From positions 434,001-498,000 of the forward strand of contig NZ_JAGVQR010000001.1 in assembly GCF_018275325.1 (NCBI RefSeq): DNA of 64,000 nt, read 5' to 3'. This document shows positions 25,733 through 34,390 of the stretch, in pieces. Origin of the DNA: Nocardioides palaemonis (lineage in GTDB: Bacteria; Actinomycetota; Actinomycetes; Propionibacteriales; Nocardioidaceae). The notes beneath the pieces were generated by a model. It was not told the DNA's origin and searched no databases. It was given only the letters and a program-made list of their open reading frames with translations. Within the stretch, counting starts at the first letter, position 1. Every line of letters starts with the position of its first letter. The position numbers were made by a program, and so were the translations under genes.

Positions 25733-27736
25733 GTGCCCGAGACCGCCACCGCCGCCAGCCCCGTCACCGAGGTCCTGGCGAAGGCGGTCACCGCGCTCGG
25801 CGGGCAGCAGCGCGACGGCCAGGTGCAGATGGCCAGCGAGGTCGCCGAGGCGATGGAGGAGGGTCGCCACCTCCTCGTCCAGGCCGGCACCGGCACCGGC
25901 AAGTCGCTGGGCTACCTCGTGCCGGCGATGCTCCACGACAAGCGCGTCGTCGTCGCCACCGCGACCCTCGCCCTCCAGCACCAGCTCGTCGAGCGCGACC
26001 TCCCGCGCCTGGTCGAGGCGGTCAAGGACGTGCCCGGGATCGACACGTCGTACGCCGTGCTCAAGGGCCGCTCCAACTACGCCTGCCTCCACCGCATCCG
26101 CGCCGGCGTGCCCGACGACCAGGGCACCCTCGTCGACGTGCCGCTCGGCGCGATGGCCGAGAAGGTCCTCGAGCTGCGGTCGTGGGCGGAGGAGGAGGCC
26201 GAGGGCGGCGGCAGCGGCGAGCGCGACAACGCCCCGCGCCACACCGACCGCGAGTGGCGCCAGGTCTCGGTCAACCACCGCGAGTGCCTCGGCGCGACCA
26301 AGTGCCCGTTCGGCCAGGAGTGCTTCGCCGAGCTGGCCAAGGAGAAGGCCCAGCGCAGCCACCTCGTCGTCACCAACCACTCCCTCCTCGCGATCGACGC
26401 GATCGAGGACGTCCCGATGATCCCCGACTACGACACGGTGGTCATCGACGAGGCCCACGAGCTCGTCGCGCGCGTCACCCAGGCCGCCACCGACGAGCTC
26501 GGCGCGGGCGACGTCGAGCGCGCGGCCCGCCGCGCCAGCCGCTGGGCCGACGACGCCGGCGGCGACCCGGCCGGCGACCTCGAGGACGCGGGCGCCCAGC
26601 TCGCCGAGGCGTTCGCCGCGCTGCCCGCCGGGCGGATCGACACGGTCCCGCCCCAGCTCTCCGACGCGCTGGTCGCGGTGCGCGACGCCGCCCGCGCGAC
26701 GCTGTCGGCGTTCCCGCGCGAGTCCGGCGGTGAGGGGGAGGGTGACGCCGGCCGCACCCAGGCCAAGGGCATGGTGCAGGAGGTGTTCGTCAACGCCGAG
26801 CGGATGGCGGCCGGCTCCGACCGCGACGTGCTGTGGCTCGGCGAGGCGCGCGACCGGTTCCCGGCCCGCCTCCACGTCGCGCCCCTCCAGGTGTGGGGCC
26901 CGATGCGCGACAAGCTGCTCACCGACAAGACCGTCGTCTTCGCCAGCGCCACCCTCATGCTCGGCGGCGAGTTCGGCGCGGTCGCGACGTCGCTCGGCCT
27001 CAAGCCCACCGAGCGGGTCGGCCACCAGATCGCCACGACCGACGCCGACGACGCGCTGCCGTGGAAGGGCATCGACGTCGGCTCGCCGTTCGACTACGGC
27101 CAGCAGTCCATCCTCTACGTCGCCCGCCACCTGCCCCAGCCCGGCCGCGACGGCCTCGGGCCGGCCCAGCTCGACGAGATCTGCGACCTCGTCGACGCGC
27201 TCGACGGGCGCACCCTCGGACTGTTCTCGTCGCGCCGCGCCGCGGAGGCGGCCGCCGAGGTGGTCCGCCAGCGGCTCCCGCACCTCACCACGCTCGCGCA
27301 GGGCGACGCCCAGCTCCCCGAGCTCGCCAAGCAGTTCGTCGAGGACCCGCACACCTGTCTGTTCGGCACCCTCTCGCTGTGGCAGGGGCTCGACGTCCCG
27401 GGCGACACCTGCCAGCTGGTGATCATCGACCGGATCCCGTTCCCGCGGCCCGACGACCCGCTGATGTCGGCGCGCGCGAAGGCCGCCGACGACCGCGGCG
27501 GCAACGGCTTCATGGAGGTCTCGGCCACCCACGCCGCGCTGCTGATGGCGCAGGGCGCCGGTCGGCTGATCCGCACCACCACCGACCGCGGCATCGTCGC
27601 GGTCCTCGACCCGCGCCTCGAGACCGCCCGCTACGGCCGCTTCCTCAAGGCGTCGCTGCCGCCGATGTGGTCGACCACCGACCCGGCGCTCGTGCGCCAG
27701 GCGCTCAAGCGGCTCGGTCAGCCGAAGAGCGAGTAG
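25733..27736 (+). CDS. DinG/XPD-type ATP-dependent DNA helicase
   Basis: A 667-residue superfamily 2 helicase with a GTG start at 25733. Walker A is AGTGTGKSLG (about residues 53-62) and Walker B is DEAHEL. Between them cysteines near residues 118, 184, 190 and 195 (NYACLHR, ECLGATKCPFGQEC) form the 4Fe-4S cluster expected of DinG/XPD. Motif VI is MAQGAGRLIRTTTDRG. It unwinds damaged or R-loop DNA with 5' to 3' polarity. Its last bases overlap the convergent DivIVA-type gene. Confidence 0.9.
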   Translation: MPETATAASPVTEVLAKAVTALGGQQRDGQVQMASEVAEAMEEGRHLLVQAGTGTGKSLGYLVPAMLHDKRVVVATATLALQHQLVERDLPRLVEAVKDVPGIDTSYAVLKGRSNYACLHRIRAGVPDDQGTLVDVPLGAMAEKVLELRSWAEEEAEGGGSGERDNAPRHTDREWRQVSVNHRECLGATKCPFGQECFAELAKEKAQRSHLVVTNHSLLAIDAIEDVPMIPDYDTVVIDEAHELVARVTQAATDELGAGDVERAARRASRWADDAGGDPAGDLEDAGAQLAEAFAALPAGRIDTVPPQLSDALVAVRDAARATLSAFPRESGGEGEGDAGRTQAKGMVQEVFVNAERMAAGSDRDVLWLGEARDRFPARLHVAPLQVWGPMRDKLLTDKTVVFASATLMLGGEFGAVATSLGLKPTERVGHQIATTDADDALPWKGIDVGSPFDYGQQSILYVARHLPQPGRDGLGPAQLDEICDLVDALDGRTLGLFSSRRAAEAAAEVVRQRLPHLTTLAQGDAQLPELAKQFVEDPHTCLFGTLSLWQGLDVPGDTCQLVIIDRIPFPRPDDPLMSARAKAADDRGGNGFMEVSATHAALLMAQGAGRLIRTTTDRGIVAVLDPRLETARYGRFLKASLPPMWSTTDPALVRQALKRLGQPKSE

Positions 27737-28119
27737 GCCGCCAGCGCGAGCACGACCAGCACGGCCAGCACCAGGAGAGTCCTGCCGGAGCTGCCCGACC
27801 GGACCTCGGTGATCGCGGTCGAGGTCGTCGGGGCGTACGCCGGCTGCGGCGCGGCCGGCTGCTCCGCCGGGCCGGGCGCTCCTCCTGCGCCGCGCGCCCG
27901 GAGCTCGGCGACGACCTCGTCGAGCCAGTCGTCGACGGCCGCCATGTCGTAGCCGCCGCGCCCCGGGGTGAAGCGCATCGCGGTGATGTCGCCGGCGTCG
28001 ATGCGGGGGCGGGGGAGCGCGAGGTTCTCGAGGATGTGGTCGACGGCGAGGTCGACCTGCTCGACGTCGTAGGCCTGGCGCAGCCGCGCCACCGGGAACG
28101 TCGGCCGGGAGACGCCCAT
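27718..28119 (-). CDS. DivIVA-domain protein with C-terminal membrane anchor
   Basis: A 133-residue protein beginning MGVSRPTFPVARLRQAYDVE. The segment FPVARLRQAYDVEQVDLAVD and RFTPGRGGYDMAAVDDWLDE resembles the two short repeats of the actinobacterial DivIVA-like domain. A Pro/Ala linker leads to a C-terminal membrane helix (LLVLAVLVVLALAAYSLFG). Its ATG overlaps the stop of the sulfotransferase (TGATG), so the two are translated together. A polar localisation role is inferred. Confidence 0.7.
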   Translation of the reverse strand: MGVSRPTFPVARLRQAYDVEQVDLAVDHILENLALPRPRIDAGDITAMRFTPGRGGYDMAAVDDWLDEVVAELRARGAGGAPGPAEQPAAPQPAYAPTTSTAITEVRSGSSGRTLLVLAVLVVLALAAYSLFG

Positions 28120-28850
28120 CAGGCCGGCACCTCGTAGCCGAACACCTGGTAGTCGCGGCGGTACATCTGGCTCACCAGCTCCCTGAGCTCGTCGGACGCC
28201 CGGCGGTCCTGCCCGCCGGGCGCGGTCTGGTTCTGCGGCGCGCTCGGCACCGCCGGCGCCCCGATCCGCTCGCACACCTCGGCGAAGTCGCGGTCGAAGG
28301 TCTCGAGGCGCCCGACGAAGTCGACCCGGTTGAGGTCGATCATCCGGCTCTGCAGGGTGAGGTGCTGGTCGGTGCCGGGCACGGCGGAGAGGTCGTGGGT
28401 GGCGGTCCACCGGGCGAACTCCTCGATCGCCTGCATCCGCGCGTGGGTCTGCTCGTCGAAGCGGTAGTAGTTGTTGGCCACGACCTTGTCGCGCCACGCG
28501 GAGACGAACCGGTCGAGCGGGTCGCGGACGAACGCGAAGGCGAAGTAGTCGGCGAACGACGCCAGCGGGTAGCGCACCCGCATCGCGTGGTCGACGTCCA
28601 TCGTCACGCCGTGGCTCTCGCAGTGGTGGCGGATGGTGCGCGTCGCGACCTTCGCCACCCGGAACCACACGAACCGGTGGCTGTGGCTCACCGTGAGGTT
28701 GTACGCCAGCGGGCTGAGCCAGGCAGATGTCTCGCCAGCCGCCGCGAGCCGCTCGACCTCCGCCTCGGCCGCCTGCGTCAGGCGGCGCCGGTTGCCCGCT
28801 CGGGTGTGGAAGACCTCGGGGGACGGCGCGGCGCCGGGGTGCTCGGACAT
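28119..28850 (-). CDS. Sulfotransferase family 2-like protein
   Basis: A 243-residue protein of the PAPS-dependent carbohydrate sulfotransferase type. The 5'-phosphosulfate loop is seen in WFRVAKVATRTIR (about residues 62-74) and the 3'-phosphate-binding segment in FAFVRDPLDRFVSAWRDKV (about 104-122). Both match Sulfotransferase_2. There is no signal peptide, so it is cytoplasmic and may act on a glycolipid or polysaccharide precursor. It is coupled to the downstream DivIVA-type gene. The acceptor is unknown. Confidence 0.82.
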   Translation of the reverse strand: MSEHPGAAPSPEVFHTRAGNRRRLTQAAEAEVERLAAAGETSAWLSPLAYNLTVSHSHRFVWFRVAKVATRTIRHHCESHGVTMDVDHAMRVRYPLASFADYFAFAFVRDPLDRFVSAWRDKVVANNYYRFDEQTHARMQAIEEFARWTATHDLSAVPGTDQHLTLQSRMIDLNRVDFVGRLETFDRDFAEVCERIGAPAVPSAPQNQTAPGGQDRRASDELRELVSQMYRRDYQVFGYEVPA

Positions 28851-28886
28851 CGCCGCGAGGCTACACGTGCCCGGACTGCCGTCCGT

Positions 28887-29127
28887 GGTTTCGAGGCTCG
28901 CTCCGCTCGCACCTCAACCACCGAAGCCTCGTTGGTTGAGGTGCGAGGAGCGCCAGCGACGAGCCTCGAAACCTGCGTCACCCGTCACCCGTCCGTGGTC
29001 TCGAGGCTCGCTCCGCTCGCACCTCAACCACCGAGACCTCGCTGGTCGAGGAACGACGAAGTCGTGTCACGAGACCCCGTCGCGTGACCGGGTCTCGTGA
29101 CAGGCGCCAGGGCGCCTTCCTCGACCA
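28887..29127. repeat. Cluster of three REP-like palindromic repeats
   Basis: Element 1 (28887-28973) has outer arms GGTTTCGAGGCTCG / CGAGCCTCGAAACC and inner arms CTCGCACCTCAACCA / TGGTTGAGGTGCGAG. Element 2 (28997-29076) begins with the same arm and ends with a second motif, TGGTCGAGGAACGACGAAG to GAGACC (29043-29076). Element 3 (29091-29127) is an inverted copy of that second motif. They fill the gap between the sulfotransferase and the flavin oxidoreductase. No transposase is nearby, so they look like non-autonomous repeats. Confidence 0.85.
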
Positions 29128-29142
29128 GCGACGAGCGGCGCC

Positions 29143-30360
29143 TCAGCCGAAGGAGATCCGTCCCCGCAGGCTCTCCGGGTCTTCCAGCGGCGCGTCCTTG
29201 GTCTCCGCGATCACCTCGCGGGCCTTGTCGGTGCTGTCCCAGACGTTCCAGAGCAGCACGCCGCGCACGGAGCCGGACTTGAGGTAGTAGACGACGCCGG
29301 TGCCGAGCTCGCCGTCCTTCCAGTCCTCGACCATGTCGAGGTCCGACTTCGTCTCGCCGACGGCCTCGTAGCCGGCGTCGAAGAGGTCGGACCAGAAGAT
29401 CGGCGTGTAGTCGTAGGCCTCGTCGGCGCCGGCCATCACCTTGCCGGCGTGCGCGCCGGACTTCTCGGCCTGGTCGACGTGCTCGACGCGGCGGCGGCCG
29501 AGCAGGGCGTCGGGGTAGGACGCGACGTCGCCCGCGGCGTACACGTCCTCGACGCTGGTGCGCAGGCGGTCGTCGACCACGACGCCGTTGTCGACCTCGA
29601 GGCCGGCGGCCTCGGCGAGCCCGGTGCGCGGCTGGACGCCGACCCCGATCACGGCCGCGTCGGCGACCACGTCGGTGCCGTCGTCGAGGCGGATCCGGAC
29701 GCCGTCGCCGGTCTCCTCGCCGGTGCTGACCGACCCGTGGACGATCGTCACGCCGTGCTCGGCGAAGTCCTTGGTGAGGCTCGCGGCGAGCGCGCGGGGG
29801 AACATCTGCTCCTGCACGTCCTCGAGGTCGAGCACCAGCGTGACCGCGACGTCGTTCTGCACGAGGGCAGCGGCGATCTCGGAGCCGATGTAGCCGCCGC
29901 CGACGACCACGACGTGGCTGCCGGAGGTGGCGAGCGCGCGGAGCCGCTCGTAGTCGGCGGACGTGCGGTAGTAGACGACCCGCGGACCGGCCCCGAGCCC
30001 GAGGGTGCGGGGCTCGGCACCCGTGGCCAGCAGCAGCTTTCCGTAGCCGACCGACGTGCCGTCGGCGAGGCGTACGGCGTGGCCGGCCGGGTCGATCTCG
30101 GTGACGGTGGTGTCGAGGACGAGGTCGACGCCGTCGTCGTCGTTGAGGTCACCGGCGAGCGACTGGCCCTCGAGCGACTCGTCGTCCTTGAGCCAGAGGT
30201 CCTTCGACAGCGCCGGGCGGTAGACCGGGTCGTGGGGTTCGGAGCCGAGCACCGCGACCGTGCCCGAGGAGTCCTGCGAGCGGATCCCCTTCACGGCGCT
30301 GGCGGCGGCGACGCCTCCGCCGACGATGACGTAGTCGTAGGACTCCTGGACGTTGCTCAT
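29143..30360 (-). CDS. FAD-dependent NAD(P)H oxidoreductase (AIF/ferredoxin reductase type)
   Basis: A 405-residue flavoprotein. The N-terminal dinucleotide motif VIVGGGVAAASAV (about residues 10-22) binds FAD and VVVGGGYIGSEIAAAL binds NAD(P)H. YAAGDVASYP is the second FAD-contact motif. The C-terminal domain matches the AIF/ferredoxin reductase family rather than disulfide reductases, since no CxxxxC is present. The ATG at 30360 starts the conserved part. The partner is unknown. It ends just after the REP-like cluster. Confidence 0.87.
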   Translation of the reverse strand: MSNVQESYDYVIVGGGVAAASAVKGIRSQDSSGTVAVLGSEPHDPVYRPALSKDLWLKDDESLEGQSLAGDLNDDDGVDLVLDTTVTEIDPAGHAVRLADGTSVGYGKLLLATGAEPRTLGLGAGPRVVYYRTSADYERLRALATSGSHVVVVGGGYIGSEIAAALVQNDVAVTLVLDLEDVQEQMFPRALAASLTKDFAEHGVTIVHGSVSTGEETGDGVRIRLDDGTDVVADAAVIGVGVQPRTGLAEAAGLEVDNGVVVDDRLRTSVEDVYAAGDVASYPDALLGRRRVEHVDQAEKSGAHAGKVMAGADEAYDYTPIFWSDLFDAGYEAVGETKSDLDMVEDWKDGELGTGVVYYLKSGSVRGVLLWNVWDSTDKAREVIAETKDAPLEDPESLRGRISFG

Positions 30361-30472
30361 GCGCGCTCCCGACGGTTGGCTGTCCCGCCATCGTGTCCCG
30401 TCGGTGGTGGACATTCAACGGCCCTCCGCCCCGTGGGGTGGAGGGCCGTCGGAGGCCGTGCGCAGGGGAGGG

Positions 30473-31195
30473 TCAGACCCGGCGGAGCACCGCGGTGACG
30501 ACGCCGAGGATGGTGGCGTTGTCGCCCGGGATCGGGTCGTACGCCGTGTTGTGGGGGAGCAGCCACACGTGGCCGTCCTTGCGCTGGAACGTCTTGACGG
30601 TCGCCTCGCCCTCGATCATCGCGGCGACGATCTGGCCGTTGCTGGCGGTCTGCTCCTGGCGGATCACGACGTAGTCGCCGTTGCAGATGGCCGCGTCGAC
30701 CATCGAGTCGCCGGAGACCTCGAGCAGGAAGAGGGTGCCGTCGCCGACGAGCTGCTTGGGCAGCGGGAAGACGTCGGTGACCTGCTCCTCGGCGAGGATC
30801 GGGCCACCGGCGGCGATCCGGCCGACGACGGGGATGTTGACCGCGGACGGCGAGACGTCGCCGATGCCGGTCTCGTCGACGCCCGAGTCGTCGGCGCTGG
30901 AGATCGAGCGGCGCGCCGCCATCACCTCGGGCAGGAACACCTCGAGGGCGCGGGGCCGGTTGGGGTCGCGCTTGAGGAAGCCCTTGCCCTCGAGCACGCG
31001 CAGCTGGTGGGCGACGCTGGAGGACGAGGTGAGGCCGACCGCCTGGCCGATCTCGCGCATCGAGGGCGGGTATCCCTTGGTCTCGATCGAGTCCTTGATG
31101 GTGGCGAGCACGCGCTGCTGGCGCGGGGTCAGGCCGGTGGCGTCCGGCGGGCCGTCGGGCATCTCGATGACGTTCTTGTCGTCCTGCTTGGCCAT
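30473..31195 (-). CDS. lexA: LexA repressor
   Basis: A 240-residue SOS repressor-protease. An N-terminal winged helix ([37 protein letters not shown]) precedes the self-cleavage site Ala129-Gly130 in GRIAAGGPI. The catalytic dyad is Ser164 (SGDSMV) and Lys201 (ATVKTF). After DNA damage RecA filaments trigger autocleavage. The ATG at 31195 was chosen because conservation starts at MAKQDD. An SOS box about 80 bases upstream (31278-31293) indicates autoregulation. Confidence 0.97.
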   Translation of the reverse strand: MAKQDDKNVIEMPDGPPDATGLTPRQQRVLATIKDSIETKGYPPSMREIGQAVGLTSSSSVAHQLRVLEGKGFLKRDPNRPRALEVFLPEVMAARRSISSADDSGVDETGIGDVSPSAVNIPVVGRIAAGGPILAEEQVTDVFPLPKQLVGDGTLFLLEVSGDSMVDAAICNGDYVVIRQEQTASNGQIVAAMIEGEATVKTFQRKDGHVWLLPHNTAYDPIPGDNATILGVVTAVLRRV

Positions 31196-31277
31196 CTGGC
31201 TCAGTCCTCCCGCATGGTGCCCCGCTCCGTCCGCCCGGACCGGGTGAGGCCACCGTAGACCTCCCGGCACCCGTGGA

Positions 31278-31293
31278 TCAAACACCTGTTCGA
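31278..31293. promoter_or_regulatory. SOS box (LexA site) between lexA and the SDR gene
   Basis: TCAAACACCTGTTCGA differs at one base from the actinobacterial consensus TCGAACrnnTGTTCGA. It lies 83 bases before lexA and 26 bases before the divergent SDR start at 31320, so LexA could repress both. Confidence 0.85.
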
Positions 31294-31319
31294 AGCAGCG
31301 TGTCGCTAGCGTCGCGTCC

Positions 31320-32114
31320 ATGACGGGTGCTGGGGCGACGAGCTGTGTGGTGACGGGTGGGGCGCGTGGGATCGGGCGCGGCATCGCGGAGCTGCTGGTC
31401 GCGCGTGGTCACCGGGTGGTCGTGAGCGATGTCGACGCCGAGGCGGTCGCCGCGACCGCCGCGGAGATCGGCGCGGTCGCCGGCCTCGCCCACGACGTAC
31501 GCGACCCGGACGCGCACCGCGCGGTCGCGGCCGAGGCGGTGCGCCACGCGCCGCTCGCGGCGTGGTTCAACAACGCCGGCGTCGGCGACGACGGGACCCT
31601 CGCGGCGCTGACGGACGAGCAGGTGCGCCGGCTGGTCGAGGTCAACCTGCTCGGCACGATGTGGGGGACCCGTGCGGCGCTGGACGCGTTCGGGCCGCGC
31701 GGCGGCGACGTGGTCAACGTCGCGTCGCTCGCCGGCCTCACGCCCACGCCGGGCTACGCCGTCTACGGCGCCACCAAGGCGGGAGTGGTGGCGCTCAGCG
31801 GGTCGGTCAACGCCGAGTCGCCGCGGGGCGTACGCGTCCACGCGCTGTGCCCGGACGGCGCCGACACCGCGATGCTCGCCGCGCAGGACCCGGCCGGGAT
31901 GGGTGCCCAGCTGGTGCACTCCGGTGGCGCGATCCTGAGCGTGTCGCAGGTCGCCGAGGCGGCGGTCGCGCTGCTCGGCTCGCGGCGGGTGGTGCGTACG
32001 GTGCCGGGCTGGCGCGGGGGAGTCGCGCGCAGCGCCGCGCTCGCCCCGGGCGTCTCGCAGCACCTCGTCGGGCTGTTCGCCGCGCAGGGTCGCCGCGCGA
32101 TGAGGCGGCGCTGA
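31320..32114 (+). CDS. SDR-family oxidoreductase
   Basis: A 264-residue short-chain dehydrogenase diverging from lexA. The cofactor motif is [10 protein letters not shown], with NNAGVG and the catalytic set in [20 protein letters not shown] (Ser, Tyr, Lys). An Asp after beta-2 (VSDVDAE) suggests NAD(H) preference. The C-terminus is rich in basic residues. The start is only 26 bases downstream of the SOS box, so it may be damage-inducible or simply share the promoter region. The substrate is unknown. Confidence 0.85.
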   Translation: MTGAGATSCVVTGGARGIGRGIAELLVARGHRVVVSDVDAEAVAATAAEIGAVAGLAHDVRDPDAHRAVAAEAVRHAPLAAWFNNAGVGDDGTLAALTDEQVRRLVEVNLLGTMWGTRAALDAFGPRGGDVVNVASLAGLTPTPGYAVYGATKAGVVALSGSVNAESPRGVRVHALCPDGADTAMLAAQDPAGMGAQLVHSGGAILSVSQVAEAAVALLGSRRVVRTVPGWRGGVARSAALAPGVSQHLVGLFAAQGRRAMRRR

Positions 32115-32210
32115 CTCTTCGCCGGGCAACCTACGGACGGCCCCCGGCTCCTCTGGGCCGGACGGCCGTCCCCTCGGTGCCCGGTGCGCGACCGGGCGTG
32201 GTCGCTCGGG

Positions 32211-33419
32211 TCAGGGCAGGCGCACCTGCCCGTGCTGCATCTTCCAGAGGAAGTACTTCTCGAAGCCGAGCTTCATCAGGTGTGCCTGCGGGCCCGGGAT
32301 CAGCACCCCGTGCTTGCGCGGCGGCAGCATCTTGTCGGCCAGGATCACGACGCCGTTGTTGCCGGCGTCCATGACGCAGACGGCCGGGATGTCGCCGAAC
32401 GCCTTGTGCTCCTTCGGCTCCTCGCCGCGGACCTGGGCGGCGATGTTGAGCGCCGCGACGTGGGCCTGCTGCTCGGTCGGGAAGCCGGTCTTCGGGATGC
32501 CGACCGGGGTCGGGGTCTGCCACGGGACGTCGACCGCGGCGGCGACGCCGACCGCGTACACGTCGTCGAACGCCTCGCTCTGGTAGGTGTCCCGGACCGT
32601 CACGAACCCGTTGGCGTCGCTCAGCTCACCGGCCTTCTGGACGACGTCCTGGCCGGAGAACGGCGGCACGATCATCGCGTAGCCGAAGTCGATCGTCCGT
32701 CCGTCGGCGAGCACGAGGCGGCCGTCGTCGACGTGGTCCATCGCGGTGTTGAGGACCGGTTCGATGCCCTCCTTCTTGAGGAACATCCCGAGCAGCGACT
32801 CGCCGTGGGGGAGCCCGCCGATGCCGAAGTGGCCGAGGAACGGCTCGGCGCTGACGTAGGTGAGCTTGACCTTGTCCTTCAGGCCGGCCTTCTTCAGCTG
32901 GTAGGAGGTGTTGAAGAGGAACTCGTAGGCCGCGCCGAAGCAGCCGGCGCCCTGGGTGGCGCCGATGACGACGTCGCCGGGGTTGTCCTTGAACCGGGTC
33001 CAGCCCTCACCGGCGTGGATCGCGTCCTCCATCGTGGTGATGGTGTGGGCGTTGCCGTCGGGGCCGAGGCCGGGGATCACCTCGAAGCGGTTGCGGTAGC
33101 CGGTGGCGATGACGAGGTAGTCGTAGTCCTGCGGGCCGGCGGTGGTCTGCACCCGCTTGGCGACCGGGTCGATCTCGGTGGCCTCGGCGTGCACGAAGTC
33201 GACGCCGTGCTCCTCGAACGTGGGGCCGACCTTGAAGGTGATGTCGGCGCGCGAGCGCTTGCCGAACGGCACCCAGATCAGGGAGGGCGTGAAGAGGAAC
33301 TCGTCGGACGACGACACGACGGTGACGTCGACGTCTCCCTCGAGCTCGTGCTTGACCGTGAGCGCGGCGCTGAGACCTCCGAAGTTGCCTCCGAGGACCA
33401 GGACCTTCTTGCGGGACAT
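32211..33419 (-). CDS. Sulfide:quinone oxidoreductase-like flavoprotein
   Basis: A 402-residue flavoprotein. FAD-binding VLVLGGNFGGLSAAL lies at residues 6-20, followed by SSSDEFLFTPSLIWVPFGKRS, which matches the SQR/type II NADH dehydrogenase group. A single Cys in the middle (GAGCFGAAYEF) and Cys in PAVCVMDAG are the only candidates for redox cysteines. The C-terminal amphipathic tail (LGFEKYFLWKMQHG) may bind the membrane. The family oxidises sulfide or another donor to quinone. True sulfide activity is uncertain because the usual Cys trio is incomplete. Confidence 0.8.
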   Translation of the reverse strand: MSRKKVLVLGGNFGGLSAALTVKHELEGDVDVTVVSSSDEFLFTPSLIWVPFGKRSRADITFKVGPTFEEHGVDFVHAEATEIDPVAKRVQTTAGPQDYDYLVIATGYRNRFEVIPGLGPDGNAHTITTMEDAIHAGEGWTRFKDNPGDVVIGATQGAGCFGAAYEFLFNTSYQLKKAGLKDKVKLTYVSAEPFLGHFGIGGLPHGESLLGMFLKKEGIEPVLNTAMDHVDDGRLVLADGRTIDFGYAMIVPPFSGQDVVQKAGELSDANGFVTVRDTYQSEAFDDVYAVGVAAAVDVPWQTPTPVGIPKTGFPTEQQAHVAALNIAAQVRGEEPKEHKAFGDIPAVCVMDAGNNGVVILADKMLPPRKHGVLIPGPQAHLMKLGFEKYFLWKMQHGQVRLP

Positions 33420-33516
33420 GGGCGTGTCTCCTTCTCGTGTCGTCCTGCCTCGATGCTTCTCTCCCTCGTCCCTCCCCGGCAGGTGCGTTGGTCCCTCGAT
33501 GTCGGGACGAATGGCG

Positions 33517-33600
33517 TCGAACATCTGTTCGTCCAGGTGCTTGACGCGTTCGAACAGGTGCTCTACCGTCGTACACGTGTTCGATCGAACGTCTGCTCGA
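33517..33600. promoter_or_regulatory. Cluster of four SOS-box-like sites
   Basis: TCGAACATCTGTTCGT (33517-33532), TCGAACAGGTGCTCTA (33550-33565), TCGTACACGTGTTCGA (33569-33584) and TCGAACGTCTGCTCGA (33585-33600) each differ from the LexA consensus at one or two bases. They lie between the SQR-like gene and the LysM gene. Tight or staged LexA control of the LysM gene is inferred. Confidence 0.8.
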
Positions 33601-33679
33601 CACCGATCCACTGTCGGTGGTCATCACTAGACATTCCCTCGTCCGCACCGACCCGGCTGATCTTCCCCAGGAGGCCACC

Positions 33680-34033
33680 ATGAGCACCCTCAGCCTTTCC
33701 CCCGCCTTCACCCCGGCTCCCGCCCGCGCCCGCTCCACGGTGCGCCTCACGCGGCGCGGCCGGCTCGTGGTCTTCCTGACCGCGCTCCTCGTGACCCTCG
33801 TCGTCGCGATCGCCCTCGCCGGTGGTGCCGTCGGCACCGACTCGGCGGGCGAGCAGGTCCCGACCGAGACCGTCACCGTCGCCCCCGGCGACACCCTCTG
33901 GGACATCGCCTCCGGCATCGCCGTCGACGGCGACGTGCGCGCCGCGATGACCCAGATCGAGCGGCTCAACGCCCTCGAGTCCGCCAGCCTCGCCGCTGGC
34001 CAGAAGCTCCGCGTCCCGGTCGTCTCCGACTGA
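33680..34033 (+). CDS. LysM membrane protein, likely SOS-induced division inhibitor
   Basis: A 117-residue membrane protein. A basic N-terminus (RSTVRLTRRGRL) precedes one membrane helix (about residues 29-52) and an extracytoplasmic LysM domain (about 65-114, VTVAPGDTLWDIASG, ending AGQKLRVPVV) that should bind peptidoglycan. Small LysM membrane proteins beside lexA and nrdR in actinobacteria (Rv2719c/ChiZ in mycobacteria, DivS in corynebacteria) are SOS-induced and delay division. The four SOS-box-like sites upstream support the same role here. AGGAGG precedes the ATG at 33680. Confidence 0.85.
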   Translation: MSTLSLSPAFTPAPARARSTVRLTRRGRLVVFLTALLVTLVVAIALAGGAVGTDSAGEQVPTETVTVAPGDTLWDIASGIAVDGDVRAAMTQIERLNALESASLAAGQKLRVPVVSD

Positions 34034-34088
34034 CGCGTGAGGCCTCCACCAGTCGCTTCGACCCCGGCTGGTGGAACCAAGGGGAAGA

Positions 34089-34120
34089 CCGAGGGGCGGG
34101 CCTGGCGGCCCGCCCCTCGG
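34089..34120 (+). terminator. Terminator hairpin after the LysM gene
   Basis: CCGAGGGGCGGGCC at 34089-34102 pairs perfectly with GGCCCGCCCCTCGG at 34107-34120 around a 4-base loop, about 55 bases after the LysM stop. Confidence 0.85.
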
Positions 34121-34137
34121 CGCATTTCTGGCTCTGT

Positions 34138-34171
34138 TGGTCGAGGAAGGACGAAGTCCTGTCACGAGACC
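34138..34171. repeat. REP-like repeat (second motif)
   Basis: TGGTCGAGGAAGGACGAAG through CACGAGACC matches the sequence at 29043-29076 at 32 of 34 positions. It is an isolated intergenic copy with an internal GGACGAAGTCC palindrome. Confidence 0.8.
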
Positions 34172-34390
34172 TCGACGCGACCGCCATATCCGACGCCGTC
34201 GGATACCCGAGCGGCGTGGGCCCGGGAAGAGTCAGTGGGGAACATCGCTCGGCATATGTCACGAAGACCTTCCCCGCTACCGCGAATCGCGGCGGCGGCG
34301 AGTTATCCACAGATTGCAGCTCGAGGCTGGTTCAAGCCGCAGCGAGATGGGTAACTTCACCGTGCTGACGTTGTCTCGGGAAGGCATTCC
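34172..34390. other. Rest of the LysM-lipoprotein intergenic gap
   Basis: No gene was recognised here. The stretch holds a small perfect hairpin (TATCCGAC / GTCGGATA, 34187-34205) and one DnaA-box-like TTATCCACA at 34303-34311. The promoter of the lipoprotein gene at 34391 must lie in the last 100 bases but no clear elements were identified. Confidence 0.5.

Noticed and set aside
25580..27532. 650-codon frame opposite the DinG-type helicase
   Set aside because: Antisense shadow with repetitive composition and no recognisable domain; the plus strand has complete helicase motifs.
28887..29127. Insertion sequence
   Set aside because: There is no transposase frame, and the elements are short palindromes recurring at several other places, so REP-like repeats fit better.
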